51,765 bases of DNA, taken from the NCBI GenBank assembly GCA_023150915.1, contig JAKLKA010000040.1, positions 1 to 51,765 of the forward strand, given 5' to 3'. Source of the stretch: Polyangiaceae bacterium (GTDB lineage: Bacteria > Myxococcota_A > Polyangia > Polyangiales > Polyangiaceae). A program made the position numbers and the translations under genes. Of the stretch, positions 38,494-48,543 are shown in pieces; positions within the stretch are counted from its first letter, which is position 1; every line of letters starts with the position of its first letter. Below the pieces are notes generated by a model. The model was not told the DNA's origin. It made no database searches and saw only the letters and a list, made by a program, of their open reading frames with translations.

Positions 38494-39302
38494 CACAGCT
38501 GCCCCTGCAAGAATGCCACCGCCAAGAGGTGCACCGCCACGTCCACGTCACTCTCGTTCGAGGTGACCACGGTGCGCGACGAGCTGGTACGCGAGACCTG
38601 CAGCGAGCTGGCTGCGCGCTGCTTGAGTAAGCGGTCGTCGAACAGCGCGCGTGGCACCTGCTGTCGCAGCACCTGCGTCAGCGTGGTGAAGCTCTCGGTC
38701 GTGCTCTTCCCCATCCGCGGACCGAGCCCGGTGTAGTGCAGGCGAGTTTCACGCAAGAGCACGTGCCCGCGCCCGGTGCGGCTCAGCACATACAGCACGC
38801 GCTCGGTCTCGAGCGCCGACCCGCGCTGGGTCACGGTGGTGGTCTTCGACCTCACCAGGCCGCCGCTCAGGGCTGCGCGCGACAGGCTCAGCTTCTTCTC
38901 GCGCACCTCGCGCGAGCTGTCTTCCTCGCGGGCGTGGGTGGCCATCACCCAGGCGAGCACTTCGGCGTGCGCCACGCGCGCGGCCGGCTGCCCCGGGCAC
39001 TCGAACACCAGCGCGTCGGGCTCGAACCCGAAGCTCTTGGCGGGGAACATCGCGGCAGATGACGCGACGGACGCGCCGTCGCACGCCACCGCGCCGTGAC
39101 CACGCCCGCGCAGACCTGCGAGCAGCGCCTTGGCCCGCGCGGGGTCGTCGGTCTCGAGCAGCACCACCGGCAGCTGGCCCGAGAGCGCGAGCCTGAGCTC
39201 GTACGCCCCCACGCCGAGCAGCGGCGCGAGCACCTGCACCTCGGCCGCCACCAGCTCGGGGCTTGGCGAACGAGACCAGCGGGTCAGCGCGACCAGGAGC
39301 AC
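38493..39302 (-). CDS. conserved-looking hypothetical protein
   Basis: 269 residues, GTG start, no clear signal peptide. The N-terminal part (about 15-110: ELVAAEVQVLAPLLGVGAYE, ARAKALLAGLRGRGHGAVAC) has a two-residue-class pattern like a small alpha/beta domain that recurs in bacterial ribosomal-L7/L12-type or SPOR-like proteins, but I do not assign it. The rest is charged and contains LRETRLHYTGLGPRMGKSTT. It is coupled by TGATG overlap to the SGNH lipoprotein. Cytoplasmic localisation is likely. Confidence 0.65.
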   Translation of the reverse strand: MLLVALTRWSRSPSPELVAAEVQVLAPLLGVGAYELRLALSGQLPVVLLETDDPARAKALLAGLRGRGHGAVACDGASVASSAAMFPAKSFGFEPDALVFECPGQPAARVAHAEVLAWVMATHAREEDSSREVREKKLSLSRAALSGGLVRSKTTTVTQRGSALETERVLYVLSRTGRGHVLLRETRLHYTGLGPRMGKSTTESFTTLTQVLRQQVPRALFDDRLLKQRAASSLQVSRTSSSRTVVTSNESDVDVAVHLLAVAFLQGQL

Positions 39303-39333
39303 GGCGACAGTGTCGCAGAGCCGGCCGCGAGCG

Positions 39334-39663
39334 TCAGCAGATGGCGCCGTTGGGCAGGCAGACGAACACCGGGCCGTTGACCCCCTTGCACTCTTGGCAC
39401 GTCTCCCCCGCGCCGCAGCCCGGCGTGCAGGTCGACTTCTTCGGCACGCAAGTCTGCTTGCAGTTCGGGCCGGACTTGGCCTCCCAGCCGTCGGCGCACA
39501 AGATGAGCGACTCGGGGCACGGCATCACCGGCTTGCCCACGGCCTGCTCGGTGTCGTCCGTCGGCTCCGGCTCGGTGGGGTCGTCCGTTGCCGCGCCGCA
39601 CGCAGCCAGGCCCACCCCGAAAAACAGCACCACGCCCCTGAAAACGAGTCCCCGAATCGTCAT
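39334..39663 (-). CDS. small Cys-rich lipoprotein
   Basis: 109 residues. Lipobox GLAAC, an acidic Thr/Pro/Glu/Asp linker, then about ten Cys in 60 residues (PVMPCPESLILC, CKQTCVPKKSTC, GCGAGETCQECKG). A disulphide-rich surface domain is likely. Function unknown. Confidence 0.7.
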   Translation of the reverse strand: MTIRGLVFRGVVLFFGVGLAACGAATDDPTEPEPTDDTEQAVGKPVMPCPESLILCADGWEAKSGPNCKQTCVPKKSTCTPGCGAGETCQECKGVNGPVFVCLPNGAIC

Positions 39664-39746
39664 GGGGCGTGGTCCTATCGCGAGGTTTTCGGAACGCGCA
39701 AGCCGTGTCAGGCTGGGCGCATGACAAGGCCACGGACGCCTTCCGA

Positions 39747-40289
39747 ATGGCGCTGACCGCCACCATCTACCGCTGGCAGGTCAGCGTCTCCGACGTAGAT
39801 CGTGGGGTGTACGAAGCGCTGGACCTTCGCCTGGCGTGTCACCCCTCCGAGAGCCTGCGCTACCTGATCACCCGGGCGCTCGGCTACTGCCTGTCGTACG
39901 AAGAGGGCATCGCCTTCAGTAAGGGCGGCATTTCTTCCACCGACGAGCCACCGATCTCGGTGCGCGACCCCACGGGCCTCTTGCTGGCCTGGATCGACGT
40001 CGGCTCGCCCTCGGCCGAGCGCCTCCACAAGGCCGCCAAGGCCGCGCCGCGGGTGTCCGTATTCACCACCCTGGACCTCGACGCGCTGAGGAAGGGCGCT
40101 CAGGCGATCCACAAGGCGGCGTCGATTCAGGTGTTTCGCATCGAGCCCGAGCTGGTCGCCGCGCTCGAAGCGCGCGCCGAACGAAACCTGTCGTTCGAGC
40201 TGACCCGCAGCGAGGGGCAGCTGTACGTGACTGTCGGCAGCGAAACCTTTGCTGGCGTCGTCGAGCAGACGCAGCTCGCCGACGGCTGA
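39747..40289 (+). CDS. yaeQ: YaeQ family protein
   Basis: 180 residues, full-length. The start MALTATIYRWQVSVSDVDRG and internal segments HPSESLRYLITRALGYCL, DPTGLLLAWIDVGSP and ERLHKAAKAA align along the length of E. coli YaeQ (MALKATIY, HPSET, IELGLPDERRIKKA). YaeQ has a compact fold related to PD-(D/E)xK enzymes, but its biochemical role is unsettled. The ATG at 39747 is fixed by this match. It is divergent from the Cys-rich lipoprotein gene. Confidence 0.92.
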   Translation: MALTATIYRWQVSVSDVDRGVYEALDLRLACHPSESLRYLITRALGYCLSYEEGIAFSKGGISSTDEPPISVRDPTGLLLAWIDVGSPSAERLHKAAKAAPRVSVFTTLDLDALRKGAQAIHKAASIQVFRIEPELVAALEARAERNLSFELTRSEGQLYVTVGSETFAGVVEQTQLADG

Positions 40290-40318
40290 ATTGTCACGAC
40301 TTCACCCGGGCGCATCGC

Positions 40319-40324
40319 TAGGAT
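40319..40324 (+). promoter_or_regulatory. -10-like element adjacent to start codon
   Basis: TAGGAT lies 9 nt before the GTG at 40334. A TTGTCA (40291-40296) sits 22 bp upstream, too far for a standard spacer. Confidence 0.35.
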
Positions 40325-40333
40325 GCTCTGCTC

Positions 40334-40897
40334 GTGACAAAGACCGGCTCCATTCGGGGGAGCGTGATCCTCTCTCGCCTCGCATTCGTGCGTGGTGAGA
40401 AGGGGGATGCGGCGGTCAAACGGGTGCTGCGCGCCCTCACCGACGAGGACCGGAAGCTCTTCGCGGGCACCGTGCTGCCGAACGTCTGGTACCCGTTCGA
40501 GGCGGGTGAGCGCCTGGACGCGGCCATCGCGGAAGAGCTGGGCGGGGGCGAGGCCGCGTTCAAGCTGATGGGGGCGCGCTCGGCCGAGTTCAACCTGGGG
40601 GACACGCAGAAGCTGTTCGTGCAGGGCCGCGACCCCCACGGGCTGCTGCGCAGCGCCTCGGCCATCTATCGTCTGTACTACGACACCGGGTCGCGCACCT
40701 ATCACGCTTCGGGTGCACGCAAGGCCGTCTTGCGCACGCTGCAGAGCAAGACCTTCTCGACCTGGGATTGTCTGACGGTGGTCGGCTGGCACGAGAAGGC
40801 CATCGAGCTGTGTGGTGGGCGCAATCCTCGCGTGATCCACACCAAGTGCCGCGCCCGTGGCGACGACCTCTGCGAATACCTCTGCGAGTGGGGCTGA
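40334..40897 (+). CDS. DUF2378/TIGR02265-like protein, stand-alone
   Basis: 187 residues, GTG start. Opening IRGSVILSRLAFVRGEKG, mid-section WYPFEAGERLDAAIAEELGG and LLRSASAIYRLYYDTGSRTY, and the closing CRARGDDLCEYLCEWG fit the myxobacterial DUF2378/TIGR02265 family, about 180 residues long and of unknown function; the family name is from memory. The C-terminal Cys/Trp pattern recalls V4R/HNOB-like ligand-binding domains. The C-terminal domain of the kinase at 18908-20512 has the same layout (VRGLALRS..., then HPALSRLYSFGSW). Confidence 0.75.
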   Translation: MTKTGSIRGSVILSRLAFVRGEKGDAAVKRVLRALTDEDRKLFAGTVLPNVWYPFEAGERLDAAIAEELGGGEAAFKLMGARSAEFNLGDTQKLFVQGRDPHGLLRSASAIYRLYYDTGSRTYHASGARKAVLRTLQSKTFSTWDCLTVVGWHEKAIELCGGRNPRVIHTKCRARGDDLCEYLCEWG

Positions 40898-40961
40898 CGG
40901 CGATCGGTTGCGGTGCGCCGTGCGCCGCGCTACGAGGGCCGCACTTCGAGGAGGAGCCATC

Positions 40962-41891
40962 GTGAAACGTGTCGTACTTGCCACTGAGAAGCCATTCTCG
41001 GCTTCCGCCCGGGATCAGATCCTCGCCATCTTGAAAGAGGCCGGCTACGAAGCCGTGGCGCTCGAGAAGTACAGCGGCAAGGGGCCGTTGATCGACGCCG
41101 CGAAGAACGCCGATGCGCTGATCATCCGCAGCGACGTGGTCGACGCCGAGGTGCTGGCCGCCACCTCGAAGCTCGCGCTGGTGGTGCGCGCCGGCGCCGG
41201 CTACGACAACGTGGACGTCAAGACCGCGAAAGAGCGCGGCGTGGCAGTGATGAACACCCCGGGGCAGAACGCCAACGCCGTGGCCGAGCTGGTGGCCGCC
41301 ATGATGGTGATGTGCGCCCGCAACCAGTTCGACGGCTCGACCGGCTCGGAGCTGAAGGGCAAGACCTTGGGGCTGCACGCCTTCGGCGCCGTGGGCCGCG
41401 CCGTGGCCACCATCGCCAAGGGCTTCGGCATGGACGTGCTCGCCTTCGACCCGTTCGTGGGCGCCGCCGCCATGACGGCCGCGGGGGTCGAGGCGGCCGC
41501 TTCGGTCGACGCGCTCTACGAGCGCTCGCGCTACGTCTCGCTGCACATCCCGGCCACCGCCGAGACCAAGGGGTCGATCGGCAAAGACCGGCTGATGCGC
41601 ATGCCCAAGGGCGCGACCCTGATCAACACCGCGCGCAAGGAAGTGATCAACGAGCCCGAGTTGCTCGAGGTGCTCGAGAAGCGCGACGACTTCCGCTACG
41701 CGAGCGACATTGCGCCCTCGGCCGAGACGCTGGCAACGCTGAAAGAGAAGTTCGGCAGCCGGGTGTGGGTCACGCCGGTGAAGCTGGGCGCGCAGACGGG
41801 CGAGGCCAACGTGAACGCGGGCCTGGCCGCGGCCCGCCAGATCGTCGCGTTCTTCGAGAACGGCGAGCGGCGCTTCGTGGTCAACCCCTGA
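40962..41891 (+). CDS. D-3-phosphoglycerate dehydrogenase-like, short form without ACT domain
   Basis: 309 residues of the D-isomer-specific 2-hydroxyacid dehydrogenase family: VVRAGAGYDNVDV, TPGQNANAVAEL (PGDH-like), nucleotide loop LGLHAFGAVGRAVA and catalytic Arg in NTARKEV. Where most members have catalytic His (PHLGAST), this has VTPVKLGAQTGEA, i.e. Lys; to my knowledge the short ACT-less PGDHs of the Entamoeba type show the same change. No regulatory ACT or ASB domain. It would start serine synthesis by oxidising 3-phosphoglycerate with NAD. The GTG has a good ribosome site (gaggagg). Its 3' end overlaps the convergent transporter gene by 11 bp. Confidence 0.82.
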   Translation: MKRVVLATEKPFSASARDQILAILKEAGYEAVALEKYSGKGPLIDAAKNADALIIRSDVVDAEVLAATSKLALVVRAGAGYDNVDVKTAKERGVAVMNTPGQNANAVAELVAAMMVMCARNQFDGSTGSELKGKTLGLHAFGAVGRAVATIAKGFGMDVLAFDPFVGAAAMTAAGVEAAASVDALYERSRYVSLHIPATAETKGSIGKDRLMRMPKGATLINTARKEVINEPELLEVLEKRDDFRYASDIAPSAETLATLKEKFGSRVWVTPVKLGAQTGEANVNAGLAAARQIVAFFENGERRFVVNP

Positions 41892-42789
41892 GCGCCCACG
41901 CCCACAGCGGCACGGTCACGAGGGACAGCGGCACGCCCAGGCCCACCATGGCCGAGGCGAGACGCGGCGCGAGACCGTGCTCCATTGCGAGCAGGGCGCC
42001 GGTGATCATCGGGGCCATGGCGGCCTCTGCCACCACCACGTCGCCGCCCAGATCCGTCGAGCCGAACCCCCGCTGCACCAGCAGATAGATCACGAGCGGC
42101 GCCACGGCGAGCCGAAGGGTGAGACCAAGGAGCAGCGGGCGAGCGTGCTGGGCCAGCTCTCGCGGCTCGAAGCGCAGCTGCCAGCCGACCGCGAAGAGCG
42201 CGAGGGGCACCACCAAGAGCGCGAGCTTCTCGAGCACCCAGGGGATCACCGCGGGCGGCGTCACAGGGCGAAGCAGCAGGGCGAGCACGAAGGCGATGAA
42301 GGGCGGGAACACCAGCAAGCGGCGCACGAGCTCGGCAGCGCTGGGGCGCTGCTCGCCACGGCCGGCGCTGGCCGCCAGCACGCCCAGCGTGCTGAGCACC
42401 AGGAACTGACCCTGGTCGACCCAGATGGCCCGCGCCAGGCCTTCGCGGCCCCACAGCGCCTCGACCAGCGGAAAGCCGACGAACGACGTGTTGGCGAGGC
42501 CGGCGGTCAGCAGCAGGCACGCGCGCACCTCGCGCGACAGCCCGGCGACAGAGAGCGCGAGCCAGGTGACCCCGAAGACGATCCACGGGGTGCCGACGGC
42601 GACCGCCAGCTCGACCCAGCGATCGGAGCGGAGCGTGAGCGAGTGCAAGGTGACCAGCGTGAGCGCCGGCAGCGCCAGATCGATCACGATGCGCGTGGCG
42701 ATCTCGGGCGACCGCGCGGGCATCCAGCCGCTCTTTCTGGCCAAGACCCCGACCAACAGCCAGACGAGGACGAGCAGCGCGCCGGTCAC
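41881..42789 (-). CDS. AEC (auxin efflux carrier) family transporter
   Basis: 302 residues, about ten membrane helices. Family features: ARKSGWMPARSPEIATRIVI and LPALTLVTLHSL in the N-terminal half, the central GLANTSFVGFPLVEALWG (AEC motif N-x-x-F-x-G-x-P) and LAMEHGLAPRLASAMVGLG in the C-terminal half. Such carriers export or import organic acids such as malate or amino-acid precursors. The GTG start lies 2 nt after the stop of the preceding gene, so it ends the minus-strand operon. Confidence 0.88.
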   Translation of the reverse strand: MTGALLVLVWLLVGVLARKSGWMPARSPEIATRIVIDLALPALTLVTLHSLTLRSDRWVELAVAVGTPWIVFGVTWLALSVAGLSREVRACLLLTAGLANTSFVGFPLVEALWGREGLARAIWVDQGQFLVLSTLGVLAASAGRGEQRPSAAELVRRLLVFPPFIAFVLALLLRPVTPPAVIPWVLEKLALLVVPLALFAVGWQLRFEPRELAQHARPLLLGLTLRLAVAPLVIYLLVQRGFGSTDLGGDVVVAEAAMAPMITGALLAMEHGLAPRLASAMVGLGVPLSLVTVPLWAWALRG

Positions 42790-42791
42790 GG

Positions 42792-43547
42792 CTAGAAGCG
42801 CACCCGAAGCGCGGCGGACGACGACTTCGGGCTCACGGTCGCCGTGGCGGCGACGCCTCGCTTCTGATCGAGGATCAGCCAGGCGCCCAGACCGGTGATC
42901 ACGGCGCCCGCAGCCAGGCCGACCACGCCCAGGGTTTGCTCGCGCTTGGCGGCGTCCATCTCGCCCTGGGCCTCGGGGCTGTTCCAGTACGTGCTGCCCG
43001 GCTCGAGGTCGTGGACGTCGTCGTTGCGCGACTTCGCGGACCAGAGAAAGTACCCGCCGCCGATCATCAGCGCGCCACCCACCGCCAGTGTCACGAAGCC
43101 CAGGGTCGGCGAGTCCGCTTCCTGCGGCTTCACCGGCTGGGGCGGGGGCTCGGGGTCGGGCCGCTGCGGGGGGCTGACCGGTGCCTGGGCGAGCTCGGTG
43201 CGCAGCTTCTCGATGTGACGGGTGAGCTCCACCCGATCCGGGGCCGCGTCGCCGGCGAGCGCCAGATAGCGCTCGTACGACTCGGCGGCGAGCCGCTTGT
43301 TGCCCAGCCGCTCGGCGATCAGGCCCACCCTCAACGACACCGCAGGCTTGTCGGCAATGCGCTGCACACAGCTGAGGATCTCGAGGGCGCCGCGGGGATC
43401 GGCCGGCTCGCGGCGCAGCGCCTCGTCGAACAACGCGCGACCCTTGGCCTCCATCTGGCGCGGGTTGCCGGTGTCGACCGGGCACGCCGTCACCTCTGCG
43501 CGCGCGACGCCCGCGCACAGCAAGAGTGCGGTCAGCGCTTGAGGCAC
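42792..43547 (-). CDS. TPR-like secreted or membrane protein, unknown function
   Basis: 251 residues, GTG start overlapping the kinase gene by 16 nt. Signal-like N-terminus (to about residue 17, ending GVARA), a helical TPR-like stretch (about 30-110: ALFDEALRREPADPRGALEI, LAAESYERYLALAGD), a Pro-rich linker, and two hydrophobic segments (about 147-170 and 200-225). It probably sits in the inner membrane with its TPR part outside. Coupling to the kinase gene suggests it works with it, but nothing proves that. Confidence 0.75.
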   Translation of the reverse strand: MPQALTALLLCAGVARAEVTACPVDTGNPRQMEAKGRALFDEALRREPADPRGALEILSCVQRIADKPAVSLRVGLIAERLGNKRLAAESYERYLALAGDAAPDRVELTRHIEKLRTELAQAPVSPPQRPDPEPPPQPVKPQEADSPTLGFVTLAVGGALMIGGGYFLWSAKSRNDDVHDLEPGSTYWNSPEAQGEMDAAKREQTLGVVGLAAGAVITGLGAWLILDQKRGVAATATVSPKSSSAALRVRF

Positions 43548-45112
43548 GCCGGGTAATCGAAGCTGTCGGGCGTACAGGGTCGGGTCCCTTTGCTGGGGCC
43601 CACGACTTTAGCGGGGGTGCCCTTGATCTTGCCAGTCGGCGGCCGCTCTTTCCGGGCCGGGGCCTGGCTGGGCGGCGCCGAGGGGGGCAGAGCGGGCTCG
43701 ATGGGCAACGACTCGACGCTGGCAGGCGGCGCCTCGACCGCGCGTGGCGCGGTGCTTGGCGCCTCGGGCACGACCGCTGCCGGGGCAGGCGCGCGTGGCT
43801 TGCGCCCGGCGGCGATCACCGAGATCGAAACCAAGAGCAGGGCGACCAGACTGCCCACGATGACGCCGCCCACCACCGCAGACGATCGCTGGCTCTTGGC
43901 CGTGGCGGGCGGTGGCGGGTGCGAGGGGCGCCCCACCGGATCGAGCGTGCGCTCGGGTGGGGTGGCGGCGCTCGGCTCGCTGGGGGGCGGGGGGTAGCCG
44001 GACACCGCCACGCGACGCGTGCGGGGGCGCTCGTCTTCGCGCGGCGCGCGCGGGGTGCGCTCGCGGGCGGGGGGCCGGCGGAACAGGGTGAAGGTGCGGG
44101 TCTCGAGGCGCGGGCGCTTGGGCGACTCGTCGGCGCCGGGCGCGGCGGGCGGGTCGTCGTCGAGCATCAACTCCAGCTCGTGGCGCGCGGTGCCGGCGTG
44201 ACGCCCGGCGTACTCGCGAAGCTCGCGGATCAGGTCGTCGCCGGATCGGCCGCGGGCCGCCAGATGGTCGTCCAGCGCCCTCGCCAGCTCGGCCCCGTTC
44301 GCGTAGCGGTCCTGCGGATCCTTCGAGAGCAGTCGGTCCACGATTGCGGCGTACTCGGCGTCCACGTCGGGCACCGCCGAGCGCAGGCTGGGGGGGCTCT
44401 GGTAGGCCACCAGCTTCAAGAGCTCGAGGTCCCCCTTCGCCGCGAAGGGAACGCGACCCGCGGCCAGCTCGTACATCACGATACCCAGCGAATACAGGTC
44501 GGCGCGACCGTCCACCGGCCGCCGCAGCGCGTACTCGGGAGACATGTAGGCGATCTTGCCCTTGATGATCCCGGTGCGCGTCTGCGAGCTCTTGCCGGTG
44601 GCCTTGGCAATGCCGAAGTCGGTCAGCTTCACGCTGCCGTCGAACCCGACCAACACGTTGCTGGGCGTGACGTCGCGGTGAACGATGTCGAGGGCCCGGC
44701 CAGCGTCGTCACGCAGCGAGTGCGCGGCGTGCAGCCCCTCGGCGCAGCGCGCCACCACATACGCCGCCAGCGTGATGTCGATCGGCTCGCCGGCGCGCCG
44801 TCCGCCGCTGACGATGCGAGCAAGCGCAACGCCCTCGACGTATTCCATCACCAGGTAAGGGCCGCCGTCGTCTTCACCCCAGCCCACCAGCCCGACCACG
44901 TTGGGGTGGCTCAGCGACCCGGTGAGCCAGATCTCGTCGCGGAACATGCGGACGAACTCCGGGTCGCGCGAGTACTCGGGGTGCATGCGCTTGACGGCCA
45001 CCAGGCGCTCGCCGTCCGAGTCGGTGAGGCGCGCCAGCTCGACGGCCCCCATGCCGCCGCTGGCGATCTCGCCGAGCACGGTGAGGTCCAGCGCGGGTCC
45101 GACCACAGACAT
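43532..45112 (-). CDS. membrane-anchored Ser/Thr protein kinase
   Basis: 526 residues. Complete kinase domain (about 8-270): IASGGMGAVELA, VAVKRMHPEYS, HRDVTPSNVLV (the Thr variant common in myxobacterial kinases), TDFGIAK and AYMSPEY. A basic Pro-rich juxtamembrane region leads to one membrane helix (about 410-435: AVVGGVIVGSLVALLLVSIS) and a Pro/Ala-rich extracytoplasmic tail of about 90 residues with two Cys near the end. It likely senses envelope state and phosphorylates cytoplasmic targets such as the FHA-domain activator encoded next to it. A -10-like GATAAT stands 7 nt before the ATG. Confidence 0.92.
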   Translation of the reverse strand: MSVVGPALDLTVLGEIASGGMGAVELARLTDSDGERLVAVKRMHPEYSRDPEFVRMFRDEIWLTGSLSHPNVVGLVGWGEDDGGPYLVMEYVEGVALARIVSGGRRAGEPIDITLAAYVVARCAEGLHAAHSLRDDAGRALDIVHRDVTPSNVLVGFDGSVKLTDFGIAKATGKSSQTRTGIIKGKIAYMSPEYALRRPVDGRADLYSLGIVMYELAAGRVPFAAKGDLELLKLVAYQSPPSLRSAVPDVDAEYAAIVDRLLSKDPQDRYANGAELARALDDHLAARGRSGDDLIRELREYAGRHAGTARHELELMLDDDPPAAPGADESPKRPRLETRTFTLFRRPPARERTPRAPREDERPRTRRVAVSGYPPPPSEPSAATPPERTLDPVGRPSHPPPPATAKSQRSSAVVGGVIVGSLVALLLVSISVIAAGRKPRAPAPAAVVPEAPSTAPRAVEAPPASVESLPIEPALPPSAPPSQAPARKERPPTGKIKGTPAKVVGPSKGTRPCTPDSFDYPACLKR

Positions 45113-45119
45113 CCGGGGG

Positions 45120-45125
45120 ATTATC
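45120..45125 (-). promoter_or_regulatory. extended -10 element adjacent to start codon
   Basis: Minus strand TGGGATAAT (hexamer GATAAT, 45120-45125) has the TGn extension and ends 7 nt before the kinase ATG at 45112. It is the best match of the recurring start-proximal set and implies a leaderless transcript. Confidence 0.45.
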
Positions 45126-45160
45126 CCAGATTTCGGGGCGGCGACCGCCCGAGCGCCCGT

Positions 45161-46501
<1,341 letters not shown>

Positions 46502-46510
46502 GAGCCGCGA

Positions 46511-46516
46511 TTTATC
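46511..46516 (-). promoter_or_regulatory. -10-like element adjacent to start codon
   Basis: Minus strand GATAAA (46511-46516) is 9 nt before the FHA-activator ATG and overlaps the stop region of the upstream lipoprotein gene. It would allow expression separate from the upstream operon genes. Confidence 0.35.
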
Positions 46517-46994
46517 TCACAGCCGGCAAAGGCTGCCTAGCGGGCTCTTGCCCCGGATCGGGCAACGCCGGTTCTTGCCCCGGACCTTCGACCGTCGCGT
46601 CTTGCAGCGGTTCGTCGCTGGCGGCGTCGACCTCGAACACCCGTGCGCCGCCGCCGCGGCTCGCGAACAGCGGCCGATATGTCTTGCCGGCTCCCGCCAC
46701 GAACGCGGCCCGCCCCAGCGGGCGGCTGGCGTCGGCAAGATCGGCGAACGATAGCCGATGACGCCCCGGCAGCATCTCGACGTGCAGGCGAGCATCGTCG
46801 GCCACACGCGTCCGGATCGGTTCGCCGTCCAGGCTGACCAGCACGATGCCGCCGTCGCCGTTGACGCGCAGGACGGCGATGCTGTCGGAGGGGCGCACCG
46901 GCCCGGGATATTGCTGCACGATGAAGGTGGGCCCACCACAGCCCGACAGCAGCAGGGCCAGGCACGCGCCGGCGACGCGACTAGAACGACACAT
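46512..46994 (-). CDS. small lipoprotein with PEGA-like region
   Basis: 160 residues. Signal peptide with lipobox LLSGC (Cys 19). The following domain (IAVLRVNGDGGIVLVSLDGE, then HVEMLPGRHRLSF) resembles a PEGA-like or similar surface beta-sandwich, with an Arg-Leu-rich turn. The C-terminus is Gln/Pro/Glu-rich. The ATG overlaps the upstream kinase gene by 14 nt, suggesting co-translation; it may be an extracytoplasmic partner of that kinase. Confidence 0.75.
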   Translation of the reverse strand: MCRSSRVAGACLALLLSGCGGPTFIVQQYPGPVRPSDSIAVLRVNGDGGIVLVSLDGEPIRTRVADDARLHVEMLPGRHRLSFADLADASRPLGRAAFVAGAGKTYRPLFASRGGGARVFEVDAASDEPLQDATVEGPGQEPALPDPGQEPARQPLPAVR

Positions 46995-48534
46995 GGTAGG
47001 GGACGTCGTGCGTCTCGGTGCCGGCGTAGGCCGGCACGCGGGCGGCCGTCATGGTCGAGCGAACGCAGAGCGCCCGCCCCGATGCCGGAAACGCCGGATT
47101 GACCGTCATCTTGGCGACGTGGCCGGCAGGGGCGAACGTGACGGTTCCGCTGTAGCCGCTGCCGCCGTCCATCTGCTTGCAGGCGTGGGTCGCCCAGTTG
47201 GCCTTCACGTTGACGGCGTTGATTGCCACCGCCGAGTTGTAGGGCGGCGGCTCTTTGGGCGCCGCGCTGGCCGACGGCGCAGGCGCTGCTGGCGGCAGCG
47301 GCCGCTTGGCGGCGGTCGCCGTCGTCGGGGGCAGCGCCGACGGGCTCGGCGCGGGCGCTGCGGAAGGCACCTCTGCGGCCGAGGCGACCGCGATGGGCGG
47401 GCGGCTCGAGTCGTCGGCACCGGGGCGGAAGTAGAGATAGAGGGCGGCTGCCGCGGCCACGCCGAACAGGCCCATGAGCACGACCACCAGCCCGACCGCC
47501 AGGCCCAGCGAGCTTCGGCGCGGCTCGGCAGCGGCGGTCACGATCGGCACCGCCGTGGCGCTGGCCAGGCTGGCCGACGGCGGCGACGCCGAGGGCCAGC
47601 TCGGCCCGCTGGGGTCGGGCATCACGCTCGGCAGCGGGGCACCGCCCAGCACTTCCGCGAGCAGGGCGTTGCCTGCCTCGGTGGCGGTGGGAAAGCGCTG
47701 CGCCGGCTCCCGCGCGAGACAGCGCGCGAACCAGGCATCGAACGCCGGCGGCAAGCCGACCGGTGCACCGAGCTCGGCGGCGCGCTGAGACGCGGGGTGG
47801 ATCGGCTCGAACAAGATCTCGCGCATCAGCTGCGCGACCGATGCGCCCTGGTGCACGCCGGCCTGCCAGTAGGGCTTGCCGGTCAAGAGCCAGAACGCGA
47901 TGAGGCCCAGCGCCCAGACGTCGCTCGCCGGGGTGACGTGGCTGCGCAGCTCGGTCTGCTCCGGCGCCATCCACATCGGCGTGCCCATGGCGGCGGTGGA
48001 CGCGGTGCGCGCGTCGGCCGCCACGCGCGCGATGCCGAAGTCGAGCATCTTGACCACCACCGGGTGGGTGGTGCTCTGGGTGCGCGCCAGAAACACGTTC
48101 TCGGGCTTCACGTCGCGGTGCACCACCCCGCGCGCGTGGGCGGCGCCCAGCGCGTGGCACACGGGTCGCAAGATCTCGGCGGCCTCGGCGGCCGAAAGCG
48201 GCCCGCGGCGCGCGAGGTGATCGGCCAGATTCTCGCCGGTGAGCAGCTCCATCGCCAGCCACGGCACGCCCAGCGCCGCATCGACACCGGCCCCGACCAC
48301 CTCCACCACGTGATCGCTGGGCACCATGGCGCCGACGCGGGCTTCGCGCTCGAACCGCTCGCGCATCACCGGATCGGCCACCAGGCTCGAGTGCATCACC
48401 TTCAATGCGCGCTGCTTGCCGGTGCTGAGCTGCACCGCCACGTAAACCGCGCCCATGCCCCCAGCGCTCAGCGGGCGCTCGATGCGGAAGTCACCGCCGA
48501 GCGTGGTGCCGGGGCCGAGCTGGGTCGCATCCAC
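46981..48534 (-). CDS. membrane-anchored Ser/Thr protein kinase with extracytoplasmic domain
   Basis: 517 residues, GTG start. Kinase domain (about 15-290): LSAGGMGAVYVA, ALKVMHSSL, HRDVKPENVFLA, LDFGIARV and GTPMWMAPEQ. After a Ser/Pro-rich linker, one membrane helix (about 345-368: LGLAVGLVVVLMGLFGVAAA), then a Pro/Ala stretch and a compact terminal domain (about 420-517) with VKANWATHACKQMDGGSGYS and GRALCVRSTMTAARVPAYAG; two Cys could form a disulphide. The terminal domain looks like a C-terminal repeat type often found in myxobacterial lipoproteins, probably a ligand sensor. It begins 9 nt after the cobA-hemD stop. Confidence 0.92.
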   Translation of the reverse strand: MDATQLGPGTTLGGDFRIERPLSAGGMGAVYVAVQLSTGKQRALKVMHSSLVADPVMRERFEREARVGAMVPSDHVVEVVGAGVDAALGVPWLAMELLTGENLADHLARRGPLSAAEAAEILRPVCHALGAAHARGVVHRDVKPENVFLARTQSTTHPVVVKMLDFGIARVAADARTASTAAMGTPMWMAPEQTELRSHVTPASDVWALGLIAFWLLTGKPYWQAGVHQGASVAQLMREILFEPIHPASQRAAELGAPVGLPPAFDAWFARCLAREPAQRFPTATEAGNALLAEVLGGAPLPSVMPDPSGPSWPSASPPSASLASATAVPIVTAAAEPRRSSLGLAVGLVVVLMGLFGVAAAAALYLYFRPGADDSSRPPIAVASAAEVPSAAPAPSPSALPPTTATAAKRPLPPAAPAPSASAAPKEPPPYNSAVAINAVNVKANWATHACKQMDGGSGYSGTVTFAPAGHVAKMTVNPAFPASGRALCVRSTMTAARVPAYAGTETHDVPYHVSF

Positions 48535-48543
48535 GCGCGAAGC

